A DNA stretch of 64,000 bases from Ananas comosus (lineage: Eukaryota; Streptophyta; Magnoliopsida; Poales; Bromeliaceae), in contig NC_033621.1 in assembly GCF_001540865.1 (NCBI RefSeq), forward strand, positions 13,102,276 to 13,166,275. The letters are read 5' to 3'. Below the pieces are notes generated by a model, which worked only from the letters and a program-made list of their open reading frames with translations, was not told the origin of the DNA and ran no database searches. Position numbers and translations under genes: made by a program. Below, piece by piece: positions 35,481-47,749 of this stretch. Every line of letters begins with the position of its first letter. The stretch's first letter is position 1.

Positions 35481-35830
35481 TAAACTTGAAATATCATTTA
35501 TGCGGTTTTATATTTTTTTATTTTAATACTCTGTGGTTTAAAGTGTATCAATTTAGTGTCATTTGATTTCATTTTTATCTTTTTATCACCTTCTTCGTCA
35601 ATATTTTGTTAAATTATATAAAAAAAAACTTCAGATATCCTACTTAGATTTATTGAATATTTATTTTACTACCTTTTAATTTTAACTTCATCAGTGATTT
35701 AACGAAGAAAATTAGTAAAACCGATAATAAAAATATAAAAATAAAACGATATGTCATTAAATTGATATACTTTAAATCACAGAGTATTAAAATAAAAAAA
35801 ATATATAACCATAGGGTGGTATTTAAAGTT
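35481..35830. mobile_element. GTGGTTTC inverted-repeat element
   Basis: It starts AACTTGAAATATCATTTATG immediately beside the right end of the Tourist-like MITE and ends GGGTGGTATTTAAAGTTTT. The internal blocks TTTAAAGTGTATCAATTTAG, AAAACTTCAGATATCC and TTCATCAGTGATTTAACG match the family. Confidence 0.65.
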
Positions 35831-35834
35831 TTTT

Positions 35835-37340
35835 TTTAAAAAATAAATATATGTACAGTGCTTCTTCTGTTGTGGCTTTCCTACAATCCTACCCCAAGAT
35901 TCAATGAGCTACTGCCTAGACCTGGTCTACCATGTCAGCGTTGGACCATTTACACTCTAATTTGATAGGGAGAAAATGAAAGGAGAAGAAAAAAAAAAAA
36001 AGAAAGTTTGGTGAGGATTTTTTTTTTCTCATTTAGAGAAAATAAAAAAGAAACTAATTTCCTATTTTGATCAATTTTTTTCCCTTCAAAAGTGGAGAAA
36101 AAAAGAAGAGGATTGTTTTCTCTCATATTTATTTATTTTTCTCTTATTTTTTATCTTTTATATTTTTTTTCTTTTATCTCTAATTGCTTTTATGCAAACA
36201 AAGTGTTAGTGATCAATTGTTAATCTTATCTGCAATTTATAATCAATTTCATGTCGAGAATTGAATTGAATAGAATAAGTTAAGAAACTGACGTTGGATG
36301 AGAAGAAGGACGAAATAACAAAGGACCGGACACTGGAGGTCAAATAATTGCACATGAATTATTGGTTTATCGACTCTAATTTGAAAAGTAAGAATTGAAT
36401 GAGATTAGATTTGAAACATTTCGTTGGACCCAACTAAACTCACTCCCTGACTATTCCGATCACTTATGCCTTAAATCATGCACCCACTCTCATCTTCTTT
36501 TGTTTTATTCTGTTCAATTCAATATTGAGTGTCTGATAGATTTGAATCTCCTTTGTATTTTAAAAAAAGTTTAAATGTAAATAAGATTATAATTTACTTT
36601 GTGGTTGAGACTTAAAATAGAGATAGAATGAAGGGGTAATTAAACTTAGGTGAGAATTACTAATGTGATGGATGAAGGTCCAGAAACTTACTCCTCTATG
36701 TGTGAACAGAAACTTTGTCGAAAAAAAGAAAAATATATTACTTGTTTATGCATATATGAAATGGTAGATTTTTAGTCTTATTGAATATAAATATTAAAAT
36801 ACTGTTCTCTACTAGCTAAAGCTTCAAGAGAACGACGATTGTTTCACATCTTCCATGGTATTATAGTAAGAGATCCTAAGTTCTAGTTCCGTCAGGTTTC
36901 CCATTTAATTTAAATCCACAACTTGGACCGACGTGAATGAAAGTGTTGTGCGTCTTCAACTAACTTAAACTTATAGAAAACAATAATTATTTCGTACAAC
37001 TTAACAAACATAAGATTAATAATTATTAATCATTACACTATAAGATTAACAATTTTAATCAGATTAGAATAAATATTAGAATATAAAAAAAATATCAAAT
37101 ATCAACATCTTTTAATATATATTATTATTATTATTTTTTAAAAGTGGGTGGCATCTGCCATGGCTATTATATACTCCCTTGGGTTTCTTTTTGAATCTTC
37201 CTTAACCTAAAAAGCTTCTCCATAAACTACAAAATCTAAGCCAATAATTTATCTATTCCTGCTGGCCAGAGTGGAAGTTTCAGCACATCCTTAAGAAGTG
37301 TTTGGAATCTCTTGACCATTGCAAACATTTCTTTTTTTTT
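35835..37340. other. Intergenic, no gene recognised
   Basis: AT-rich sequence without supported exons. The short words are typical of low-complexity intergenic DNA. Confidence 0.5.
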
Positions 37341-37344
37341 AAAA

Positions 37345-37822
37345 AAAAAAAGGTTAAAAATGTATGGAGATCCACTCACTTATAGGCCATTTTGAAATTA
37401 CTCCCTTAACTTTTACTTTTTCGGTTGATATACTTATAAATTTTAATTAGTTAATTGATTGCTATTAGTTGCCGACCGTTCTGCTTTGTATCACTCGTGA
37501 ATTTGATGATAATTTTAGTTTACTTGATAAAAGTTACTGAATTATTGATTCGAAAGGTTAAAGTTGAAGGGGTGACCGTTCTGCTTTTTATTACTCGTGA
37601 ATTTGATAATAATTTTAGTTTACTTGATAAAAGTCACTGAATTATCGATTCGAAAGGTTAAAGTTTAGGGGGTGACCGTTCTGCTTTTTATCATTCGTGA
37701 ATTTGATAATAATTTTAGTTTACTTGATAAAAATTACTGAATTATCGGTTCGAAAGGTTAAAGTTGAGGGGTTCAGAGTGGCCCATAAGTGAGGGGGTCT
37801 TCACATTTTTTAACCTTTTTTT
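37345..37822. mobile_element. TIR element with three internal 100-bp tandem repeats
   Basis: The ends are inverted repeats of about 60 bases: AAAAAGGTTAAAAATGTATG ... CACTTATAGGCCATTTTGAA on the left, and TCAGAGTGGCCCATAAGTGA ... TTTTTTAACCTTTTTTT on the right. Between them the unit beginning GACCGTTCTGCTTT repeats exactly every 100 bases at 37474, 37574 and 37674, with few substitutions. No coding role is apparent; the plus frame across it is a repeat by-product. Confidence 0.75.
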
Positions 37823-37905
37823 TATTTAGGTTGTTGCATTATGGGACAACATGAAAGTTGGCATCAAGGGTTGTTGCCACTTAAAAAGGGAGCTTTGTAT
37901 ATTGG

Positions 37906-37910
<5 letters not shown>

Positions 37911-37948
<38 letters not shown>
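37911..37948. repeat. (TA)n microsatellite
   Basis: A TA tract of about 38 bases. A poly-A run of about 25 bases follows at 38128-38153. Frames crossing them are artefacts. Confidence 0.9.
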
Positions 37949-37949
<1 letters not shown>

Positions 37950-37951
<2 letters not shown>

Positions 37952-38126
37952 GGCACACCAACTAGAGGAATTAATAAGGGTTGTTACCTCTTTACTTGAA
38001 GTGATAAGATTATAAGGGAGTGTGAAGAGGAATTGGACAAGGGTCACACTCATGGATTGCTTTTTAGGTTTTCTATTGGTGGGTCCTCATGTTTGGGGTA
38101 TTTTGGTAATTTTATTGAGTCAAGAG

Positions 38127-38157
<31 letters not shown>

Positions 38158-39650
38158 ATGAGGAGAGCATGTGCAATTGTGCATACATGGTGGTGATAAT
38201 TAAACTAGTGCATCATGTATAGGAATGGGACAGAAAAGGAGTGATAGGGAGGGAAAAGGAGGTGTTTGGTAGGAGATTTTAATTTTGATTTTGATTTTTT
38301 TTACCCTATTTTGAATTGTCACCACAAAAGGTTCTTTTGATGGAAAAGTAATAATGGATTTTTATGCCTCTATAAATACACTATTATTCATAAGAAAAGA
38401 AAAAAATTTTAAGTTCCTCTTGTAGATATCGTTTATATTTGGTAACATGTTAACCTATACTGCATAATTTATAGACGATGTATATTATTGCGACTTTAAA
38501 GTCATTCATGATCTTGATCCATGAGAGCATAAGATTGTACGAGGGTGGTTTGAGTATGATAAAATGATAATCCGAAAGAAATTAAAAGAAGAAAAAATCA
38601 TGCTAAAATGTGAAAGTAAAAAAAAAAAAAGGTATATAGAATTTGAAATTTTAAAATATATGAATAACTATTGGATACTTTCTTATTAATTAGTCGACGT
38701 GTGTTTATTTATATATGAATTCCGAACAGATACAAAATTAGAAAATTATAATTTGGTAAGCATGTCTTGTTAGTCATTTTGAGCAGAAATATTACAAACT
38801 ATTTTCGAATACTTTTGCAAATATTTTAGCCAATCTCTTCTCCTCTCATCTTACATATATGTACAAACACAATTACATCTCAAATATCTAAAGCTGTTAA
38901 TAGTCACAAGGGCAAAATTTAAATGTATTGATTGATTCACTTGTAACATGCATATTTTTTTTTTTTCAAAAATACTTTTACTTATATGTTAGTATATCTT
39001 TGTGGTGGTAAATTAAAAGAGCACATGGACTTAGCATGCATATATGCTAAATTTGCCACCTTTTTTAAAATTTTTTTTATTTTCCCCTCCATCTTCCAGT
39101 AGTTTGTGTATGGACTCTATCACTTTTCCTTCTATCATTGAGCTCCAATTAGTGTGATCTTAGATTATATATTTATTTATATGAAACAAAAAGATTGATG
39201 TAATCATTAGTTGTCAAGGTCAATAGTATATAGTAGTATTGATAGTGTCTTCTTTGTGGGCTACAATTTTTTCACTAACTCCAATATATAACATGTTTTT
39301 GTACATTAACATAATCTCACTACTTATTGAATGATATTACTTGTTTTTGTTTTGGATTGACTGTTGAAATATAGTTATTGGTTAAAATCTATCCTACCTT
39401 TTTCAGATGGTTGGCTGAATTCAAACTGAAAATCCTAGCATGATTATCATCATAAATCATTGGACTTACGCATATTGTTTGTATCGCAGGTCAATATGCC
39501 AAATCAAACGAGACATTAGAAATCACACTACTCCACGAAGGTCAGAATTTTTGTATATGGTTTTTGCCTGATTAATTTTATTAGGCCATATGGAATAATA
39601 AAAATCTAATAAAAAAACTGTCAAATTTTTTTTTTTTTTGTATCTTTATA
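37950..39650. other. Intergenic, no gene recognised
   Basis: AT-rich sequence. One exon-like island (39490-39540) is listed separately; nothing else is supported. Confidence 0.45.
39490..39540 (+). other. Exon-like island (unidentified), second
   Basis: Preceded by TTTGTATCGCAG and followed by GTCAGA, these 51 bases continue the open frame of the 35010 island as GQYAKSNETLEITLLHE. The gap between the two would be a 4.4-kb intron. Not recognised; could be a remnant of a gene. Confidence 0.25.
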
Positions 39651-39654
39651 TTCT

Positions 39655-39800
39655 TTTACAAAAAGGCTTTCACTCGCACCAGATGGCTCAATAGGACCAA
39701 CATGAAACTAGTAAAACCACCATTGTTTACAACAGTTAAAGTGTTCCATTCAAAGTAAGGAGTTTCGAGTTCGAATATCGCTTTGCGTGAAAAAAGCGTG
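39655..39800 (+). mobile_element. Possible SINE fragment
   Basis: An A-box-like TGGCTCAATAGG is followed at an unusually long distance by a B-box-like GAGTTCGAATATC. The spacing is longer than in a tRNA, so the call is weak. Confidence 0.25.
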
Positions 39801-39874
39801 TACGTGTGATATACAGATATCTTTAGAAAAAAGAAAAAAAGATAAAAATAGTAGTAGTACATAGGCCTTTCATA

Positions 39875-39942
39875 GGCCCATTGGAGATGGTACATGCTAA
39901 TTTGTTAACATGTGGGCCGTTAATGGGCCTAATGTCGGCCCA
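39875..39942. promoter_or_regulatory. Cluster of four site II (TGGGCC) elements upstream of COQ6
   Basis: GGCCCA at 39875-39880, TGGGCC at 39913-39918 and 39924-39929, and GGCCCA at 39937-39942 lie 120-190 bases before the COQ6 start codon. TGGGCC/T site II elements bind TCP-type factors and are common in plant promoters of mitochondrial and ribosomal genes. This fits a nuclear gene for a mitochondrial enzyme; function here is inferred. Confidence 0.6.
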
Positions 39943-40063
39943 TTAACAACAAAGCGGGTCTCCTCTCCTCTTCTCGGCTATACTCCCCACCCCATTCGTA
40001 TCCACCGAGGAAACGCTCGATCAAACCCTAGAAACCCCCCCGGCGAACTCTACTCCGATCCCA

Positions 40064-43000
40064 ATGCGCGCGTCTCTCTCGACCATTCTCATCAAAAGGT
40101 GCGATTTTCTGATCGATTTCGCCTCAATTCCTCACCATTTTAGTTGTTGATCGTGGCGTTGTTCTTCGGATTGGAACACATCAGAGGCGTCGCGAGGAGA
40201 TCGGCGACGACCATTTTGGCCCAAAATGTTGTGCGTGGAAGGGGATTTTGCAATGATTCAGCGGGATCCGGGGCTAGTTCTCCACATAATGTGGAAAAAA
40301 CCCTGGTATTGAATCTTACTACACTCGTCCCTTTCGAGGGCATCATTTATTGCTTACTATTTCTGACTAAAAGTTTAGTCTTTTGATTCTAGATGCTTGT
40401 AGATTGTAGAATGGCTGGTCAAATAGTTATTTTTCGAGCAAATGAGTAAGTGTTGCGGTTGCGATCTTAGGGATTAATGGTATAAAACTCTTTTTTTTTT
40501 TGAGTTAAATCGTTCTGAAACCCCCTCAACTATAGGTCTTTTGAAATTGGCTCCTCAATTCTATCTTTTTTTTTATTAGCTTTGGTAGTGTTGGAAATCA
40601 GAAAAATTGCAGTGTTTGTCGAAACTACTTGCTTTGTTGTACTACTAGAAACATAGGATGATTTAATTAAGTATTCCATGGACCATAATAAAGAATAGGA
40701 AGAGTGGCGTTTGATACAGAAGATGCTTTTTTGTGATGTATGAAACGAGTCTCCATAAGTAGCAATGGCTTTTCCAGAAAGTTCTATCATAGGTGTTAAT
40801 ATTAATCCGATTTATGCTGCCACAACTGCTATCGTCATCCTTTTAATTTCATACTCAAAATATACTTTTATCATAGATTTCTCGTTGTTATCTGCATGTT
40901 TTCTTTTAATACTTAATACATGATTTAAGAGCATTATTCGCAATTGATTCATTACACATGAAATTCTCGTGAATCTCGTTATAATGTTTTCAACACTTAT
41001 ATTCCATGAAGTTCGAATCATAAAAGTAGGGTTGATGATGTCACTAATGAGGCTGTCAAAACATAGGATTGCGAAGAGTCAGATAGGATGAAAGGCAGGC
41101 CTGCTCAGTGTGACATTGCTATCGTGGGTGGAGGCATGGTTGGTTTGGCTCTTGCGTGTGCATTGTGTAGGTATTGTTGTTTCCGTAATTGTTTTGTCAT
41201 TTTTTTTTTCCTATCAAACACCATTAGCTGGTAACTAGCCGTCTCTCTTCAATTCATGCTTGGATTTTGCTTATGTTTATTTTTTAGTTTCCAGAACAGC
41301 TATGCAAACAATGTCTTTATAGTATCTTTGCCTTTTATAAAGGAATACAATGTACGTTGGTGCTGATGATTCCATCTTCTATTCTCTTTTCAAGATATTA
41401 GAATACAGATTGTTATCATGTAGACATGCGATTATAAAGAGACTTCATTAGTTTTGTTCTTCTTATGTAGAATTACATGGGATGAAAGTATGCTTTTCCA
41501 TGCTATATACTCACGTATATAATAGGTTGAAGGGTTCTTGGACTTAAGCAAATAAGCTGAAATATATTACTACTGCCACATTTGAAACAACGTATGGCAG
41601 TTGTCTACTTGGCATCATCTAGTCCAATAGAGAAGGAAACAGGAAAACCATAAGTTTATCCTCTTGACATTCTTGGGACAGTTAGTTCTAGACCATACAA
41701 AAATCTAGTACCTATATTTTTGTTGTTTACTTTAATGTTCTCCCTTTAACACTAAGCTGATCTGTTGTATATTTTGTTTTGCATCTTGCAGCAAGTAAGC
41801 AATTGACTAAACAACTAAGTGTTGCCATTATTGATAATAACCCTGCGCTGAGATCAAGAAATTACTTGAAGAAAGATAATATACCGGATTCCAGGGTCAG
41901 TACAGTTACTCCTGGAACTATTTCCTTTTTCAAAGGTAATTCTTATAAATATCAGATGTGTACTTCATACAGTATATTGCTTTGTCATTTGTATTCCATC
42001 AATTTTCTTTCTGTTCTCTTAATTTCATGCCTTTTCAAAGAGATTGGTGCATGGGAGCACGTTCAACAACAACGACATGCTTTCTTCGATAAAATGCAGG
42101 TGCTAATTGTTTAAATGTTCTGGTATCACTATTTTGTTGCTTTAAATGGTTGGTTTTAACTATTTCTCAGAAATGCATATGACTTCAATTTGCTTAGTGA
42201 AGAGATTAAGGCAGGTTGAGAGTAAGTTTTGATGCTTATGCAGAGTATATTAGTAAAAACTGTACAAGTTATCTTCTTTCCATTTTTATGCTGAAAAATA
42301 AAACCATTAAATCCTTGTTGTTGGCATTGCTGAAAAATAAAATCATTAAATCCCTGTAGGTCGCATTGCTAATTAAAATTTGTTGCCTCAGATGATTTTT
42401 ACTATGAGGAGAGGAATTGAATTATTACTGTAATGATATTTGGAACTTGGAACCAGTAAAACTAGTTCGCAAAACGTTCAGTAACATCTTTTATGCTCAG
42501 ATGTCGATCTGTTCAGTTTTGACTTTTGATATCTACTCTGAAAGGAGGATTGCTTTACATAGCATGGTAGCAAGTTTAGATCTTTGATAAGCTATCAAAA
42601 TGGTCTCATAGTTTTTTATAATTTCAACAGTTTCCAGGTGGATAATCGGATGAACTTAGAGAACTAAATTCATAGGAGGTTTACATAATGAACTTGTAGA
42701 GTGATTTCTTTGGCTATCTTTGTGAACCTTGTTCAAAGCATAATAGAAATACATCATTTTTTACATGATATTTGAACGTAAGATTAAACATATGAGTTTG
42801 ACATGAAATGCTCTTAAATATTGTTGTATTATGGAGTAGGTGTTCAATATACCTTTCAACGTAAGATTAAACATATGAGTTTGACATGAAATGCTCTTAA
42901 ATATTGTTGTATTATGGAGTAGGTGTTCAATATACCTTTTTCTTTTTCTTTATCTGCTCTTTAGAATTTGTAACCTTGTTTTATCCTTATTCATGATAGG

Positions 43001-45763
43001 TATGGGATTACACTGGTTTGGGTTACACAAGATATAATGCAAGAGATGTAGGAAAAGATTATCTCGGGTATATAGTCATATCTACTGTTCCCTATAATTT
43101 TCACTCGAATCCCTTCTTGATGGCTAACTATTCTAAATATATTTGTTGAACTAGATGCGTGGTGGAAAATAAGGTGCTTTGCAATTCTCTTTTGTTATCC
43201 TTACTGGTTAGTGCCCTTTCATAAACTTTCATATCTAGCAGTATAATCTCGTTTTGAAACTTTATTTTGTGATGGCATTTCTGAACTTGTATTCTCTTTT
43301 TGAGGATATCTGATTGTTTATTCGTGTTGGTTTCTTCATTCTTGAATGAACAGCCCCATATTTTATCCATTTTTATGGTTTGACATATTTTATTAATATG
43401 AAATCGATTAGCGATCGTTTGTCAAATAAGCAGACATTTTTCTAAGAACTAATCTGATCTATTTTAACAAATTAATTGCCAATTCCATAGAGGTAACTCC
43501 ACAAGGGTAGAAATAGTCTTTGATCAATTGCTGCATAACTGTGTCTGTAATGTGTGGCCTGTTTCAGGTACAATCGACGTGTGTACTTTATTTATTTATT
43601 TATTTTTATTATTAGTTAGTTATTTTGCAAACAGTGTCTACTTATGTGCTGGAAACTACAAACACAGATTGGCTGTCATCCAATCTATTTCGCTAAGTAG
43701 CTGCCGACAGGCAAAATCTTATATGTTGCTTTTGGGTGTTTATCATGAATGGATAACAAATCACCAATGGATAACATTGTTTAGTAAATATACTTCTAAA
43801 TGGTCATAAGACGAATGCTGAAACAGCTTTGCTCTTGTTTGTTGACTGCTGCTTTCGGTTTCAGCTATGTCTGTAACAATTTTATTTGGCAAAATTATAC
43901 ATTTTCTGTTCTCGTTAGTTGCCTTCATTCTCTTAATTTTTCAATGATATGAAAATCTATGAAACTGCTTGTCCGAACAGAAAGAAGACTACCAGCCGAT
44001 AATATACCCTGCTAGATTGCACTCAATGACTTTCCAAAGGAAAAGCTCCCCTGATGGAATATCTATAGATCAAGAGGACACCATCAAGCAAAATTTGTCA
44101 GGAAAAGCTTCCTCTGGAAATAATACTATGCAGCAGACACAGCCTAGTAATTCAGTAAAGTTGGACCTGAGTGATGGACAGGGTCTTTATGCCAAGTTGG
44201 TGGTAATTGTTCGTTCTGGTTTTTGCATCTCTTTTATGTTAGTGTTTGTCTATGTAGATTATTCTAACGGAGAATTTTTAAGGAAATTAATTTTAAGTTC
44301 CCTCTGAGTGTGCTAATCATTGAGATTTTTACATTTTAAATACCCCAGGAATATTACCTATTTACAGGCATAATCCTGCAAAATCTTCATATATGCCCTT
44401 CAAAGCTTAATTTGTCAAATATATATATACCTTGCACTTACATAAATACCCATATTTAAAAGCTATTTTATGATGGAAAACCCATGTACCTGTGAAAAAA
44501 TGGATGATCCCCAACAAAGAATAGGCTTCTTTTTTTTTCCTTTCTTTTTTTGGAGCTACATTTGTGAGGGATATACATTGAAAGATTTTATTTGGGTATA
44601 TAAGCAAATAGACGATTTTGCAGGAACATGATTGAACTTATTTACTTGCTTATTTCAGGTCGGAGCTGATGGCGGTAAGTCTCGTGTCAGGGAGTTATCA
44701 GGGATAAAAACAACTGGGTGGAATTATTCCCAAAGTGCTGTAATTTGCACAGTGGAGCACACTGCAGAAAACCATTGTGCATGGCAAAGGTTTCTCCCTT
44801 CAGGTCCTATCGCACTTCTTCCTATAGGTGACAATTATAGCAATATTGTGTGGACAATGACCCCAGAGGGGGCTTCTCACCATAAATCAATGAGTGAGGA
44901 GGATTTCGTAAAATCGGTTAACCATGCATTGGACTATGGCTATGGCCCTCATCCCCAATCTGGTTCTCTTGATCATTATGTGGAAAACTTATTTTCGGGT
45001 TCTCGATTTGGGGCACAGTCTACGAAAGAGGGATTTGAAGTACCGCCAAAAGTCATTAATGTGGTTTCAGAGCGAATGGCTTTTCCTCTCTCTTTAATGC
45101 ATGCTTATGACTATGCATCGAAAAGGGTGGCGCTTATTGGTGATGCAGCACATACTGTTCATCCTTTAGCTGGTCAAGGAGTCAATTTAGGTTTCGGTGA
45201 TGCATCCGATTTAGCGAAGATTGTTGCTGAAGGGGTTTTGCTGGGTGCCGACATTGGAGAGGTAGAGTTTCCGGTACCGTTCTGGTTAAAAATATTTAGC
45301 CTTACTAATCGAGTACCGATTATTCTCTGAATCCTTGTTGATAGTTTTTGTTTTGTAATTGTTATGCTCTTTCCTAAATTGATCTTTTGGGTAAATAACA
45401 TCCAATTCTATTTAGGAGATGCTATTGTGTTAACTATGATTTCTTTCCCCCTCCACTACATTTATTTGGGTCAATAATTTGAAGAATCAATGATTCTTGT
45501 TGCTTAATAAAATTTATATTTGTTTCTTTCTTTTTTATTTTTTTCAGCTTTCCTTACTAAAAAAATACGAGAAGGAAAGGAAGGCTGCTAATATAGCTAT
45601 GATGGCAATTCTTGATGGCTTCCAGAAGGCTTACTCAGTTGATATCGGACCGGTCAATCTTTTAAGAGCCGCCGCATTCCACGGTGCTCAATATATTGCG
45701 CCTCTCAAAAGGAACATAATTTCATATGCAATGGGTGAGCAAAAATGGCCACTTGCTTTATAA
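40064..45763 (+). CDS. COQ6: Ubiquinone biosynthesis monooxygenase COQ6, mitochondrial (10 exons)
   Basis: Exons: 40064-40098, 40185-40305, 41067-41166, 41792-41935, 42041-42099, 43000-43067, 43155-43206, 43981-44202, 44659-45261 and 45548-45763. All are GT-AG, phases fit, and they give 539 residues ending TAA. The N-terminus is Arg/Ser-rich without acids (MRASLSTILIKR, VARRSATTILAQ), fitting a mitochondrial presequence. FAD-dependent hydroxylase marks: dinucleotide motif AIVGGGMVGLALA (residues about 70-80), DG motif GADGGKSRVR (about 269-278), and the FAD/ribityl motif ALIGDAAHTVHPLAGQGVNL (about 426-445). COQ6-type residues WDYTGLGYTRYNARDVG and FFKEIGAWEHVQQQRHAFFD are present. COQ6 hydroxylates the ubiquinone ring (C5) in the inner-membrane CoQ complex. 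Exon 1 is the least certain part. Site II elements upstream suggest co-regulation with respiratory genes. Confidence 0.93.
42775..42940. repeat. Tandem direct duplication (2 x 83 bp) in COQ6 intron 5
   Basis: AACGTAAGATTAAACATATG begins at 42775 and again at 42858; the following ~80 bases are essentially identical. It is a recent duplication within an intron, with no effect on the exons. Confidence 0.9.
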
Positions 45764-47589
45764 ACATTGAAAGGTTAGCAATTGCGCCTCTCAAAAGTAC
45801 CTTCGTTCCCTTTATATAACTGCAATTGTGCCTGTACAGTAGGAAGGCCCATAATACGATCTTTTGTTCCTTAAGCATTTCATAGTATAGTATGACAGTT
45901 TAGAGGTACTTGTATATGTTCAAATGTTTGAGAATTATGCAACATTCTGGACTGAGCCGTTTCAAACAGTATTTCACTTACGCTGTCCATTCTGTTTGTT
46001 ATGTGCTTGGTAATTTTGTTTGTTGTGAGGGTTTCTTGGCATAGGATTTCATGCTGTGTACTCATGCTATGCTTCATGAATATTCAATTATGTACTATGT
46101 ATAATCTAACAATTAAAAAAAAAGAAGGTTGTAGATTTTGGAGTTTTTGCCTTTTTGGGTTGAGAATCTCATTTAGGTTCCCGTTGTAGCAAAATCGTAA
46201 AAAAGAAAAAAAAGAAAAAAAAAAGAAGCTTGAATGCTGCCTCTTGGAGTAACGAAGATGTTCAAGTAGCCAGAGCCCAAACAGTTACTAAACTGCTAAT
46301 TAGGAGCACAAAAGTAGATTGCCATATTGATCTAGTGTTTAACTAAATTTATTGCTTGAATATATTGACGTGCTTGTTACATATCCAATCTTGATGTGGG
46401 CGAAATCAAAATGCATGTCACAATTTTCACTCTCATATTTACCTGGTTGCAGGTTAAATTGCATATTCTGCCAGATTCTGGCACTGTATGTATATAAGTG
46501 TAAGACTTTGGAGTAGGTATATCTGTAATTATAGCTTGTTTTAATATTTTTCTCGAAAAATATATTTGGACATTTTAGCTTCCGTCAGCATGGCTCTTTG
46601 AAATGTGGTTTATGGAGAATTCTTTGTAGTCAAATACATTCTTTGACTGTTAATCAAACTCTTTTATTGCCCTTATTTCCTCTTTTTTCCTTTATTCTGG
46701 TATTTGAAGCCAATGAAAAGGTGAAAACACAACAACAGAGTACAAACATTTCCATTCATAGTGCCCCAGAATCAAAGTTTAGACTCAATCAAATCTACAA
46801 TTTTGGACTCATCTTTAGTCATATAACTTAGCAACCATGATTGAACTTTCAATAGAAAAAGGGGGCCCAGGTAGTTCCAATTTGACTGACTTTTTTCTCT
46901 AAGTCTTAGAAAATGTTGACTTTAGAGAATTACATGACCAAGCCCTGCGTAGACTTATAATTTTGGAAATTTATCACCCTTCCCTCTGTAGTACAGCTTT
47001 GGAAGTCAATGACTTAAAAAAATTGGGTCAATAAATACTGAGAGAATAACAGCTAACTGCAATTGGACATGTTAACAATATTTATAATGCTTATTTTGCG
47101 TATTTTTGGTTGTATGTGAGAAGCATAAATCTGGTTTTGACAAATACAAGTCTAGCCTCTAGCGCATCTGGTTGTAAAGAGAAAGTGAAATGAGTTTTTG
47201 ATTCTCAAAAGTAGAAGAAGCATCAATTTGAACCTTTTACTTCTAGTTACAACAAGAAGCTATTGAAGGTGTTTAAATTAAATAGCTTTTAGAGATTATT
47301 CAAAAAGCTCTAGCTGGTCCAAATAGGAGGTAGTAAACTCGGAAGTGCATCTTTTAGTTAAAAGGCCAGATTAAGCATTAACCGAAATGTTCTAACAGGT
47401 TAAAGATGATTTTGCATGTTTAGTGTCATTTGTAATTGTTTGTTGGCAGATGAGACTCAATCACTTCATAAATGATTCAGTCGTCGAGTCAACTTATGCA
47501 TGAGGGAACAAGTCAAAACCAGGGTTCATAAATTAGTGCAACTCTCTGATGCACTAACAAGTCAATAATATTACCAACCACCCCTTTGT
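45764..47589. other. COQ6 3' region and intergenic
   Basis: The first few hundred bases probably hold the COQ6 3' UTR. I see no clear canonical AATAAA near the stop. The rest contains only short uninformative frames. Confidence 0.45.
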
Positions 47590-47745
47590 CAGAACCTAGG
47601 GATGGCAACAGGGTGGTGCCGGGCGGGGCGGTCTATGTCCGTACCCCCGCCTTGCTAAGAAAAATGGGATCCTATACTGACCTCGTCTCTCATCAGGTTG
47701 AAACTTTTCAACTCCATACCCTGCCCGATGGGTCTGAGAAGTGAA
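47590..47745. mobile_element. hAT-like MITE fragment
   Basis: It begins TAGGGATGGCAACAGGGTGG followed by GCCGGGCGGGGCGG and later CATACCCTGCCCGATGGG. The AGGGATGGCAAC start is typical of hAT-derived plant repeats of the GGGATGGCAA type. The right terminal repeat was not found. Confidence 0.4.
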
Positions 47746-47749
47746 TTGT

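Noticed and set aside
37474..37773. CRISPR-like array
   Set aside because: Three 100-bp units with no separate spacers, in plant DNA inside a TIR element; a tandem repeat, not CRISPR.
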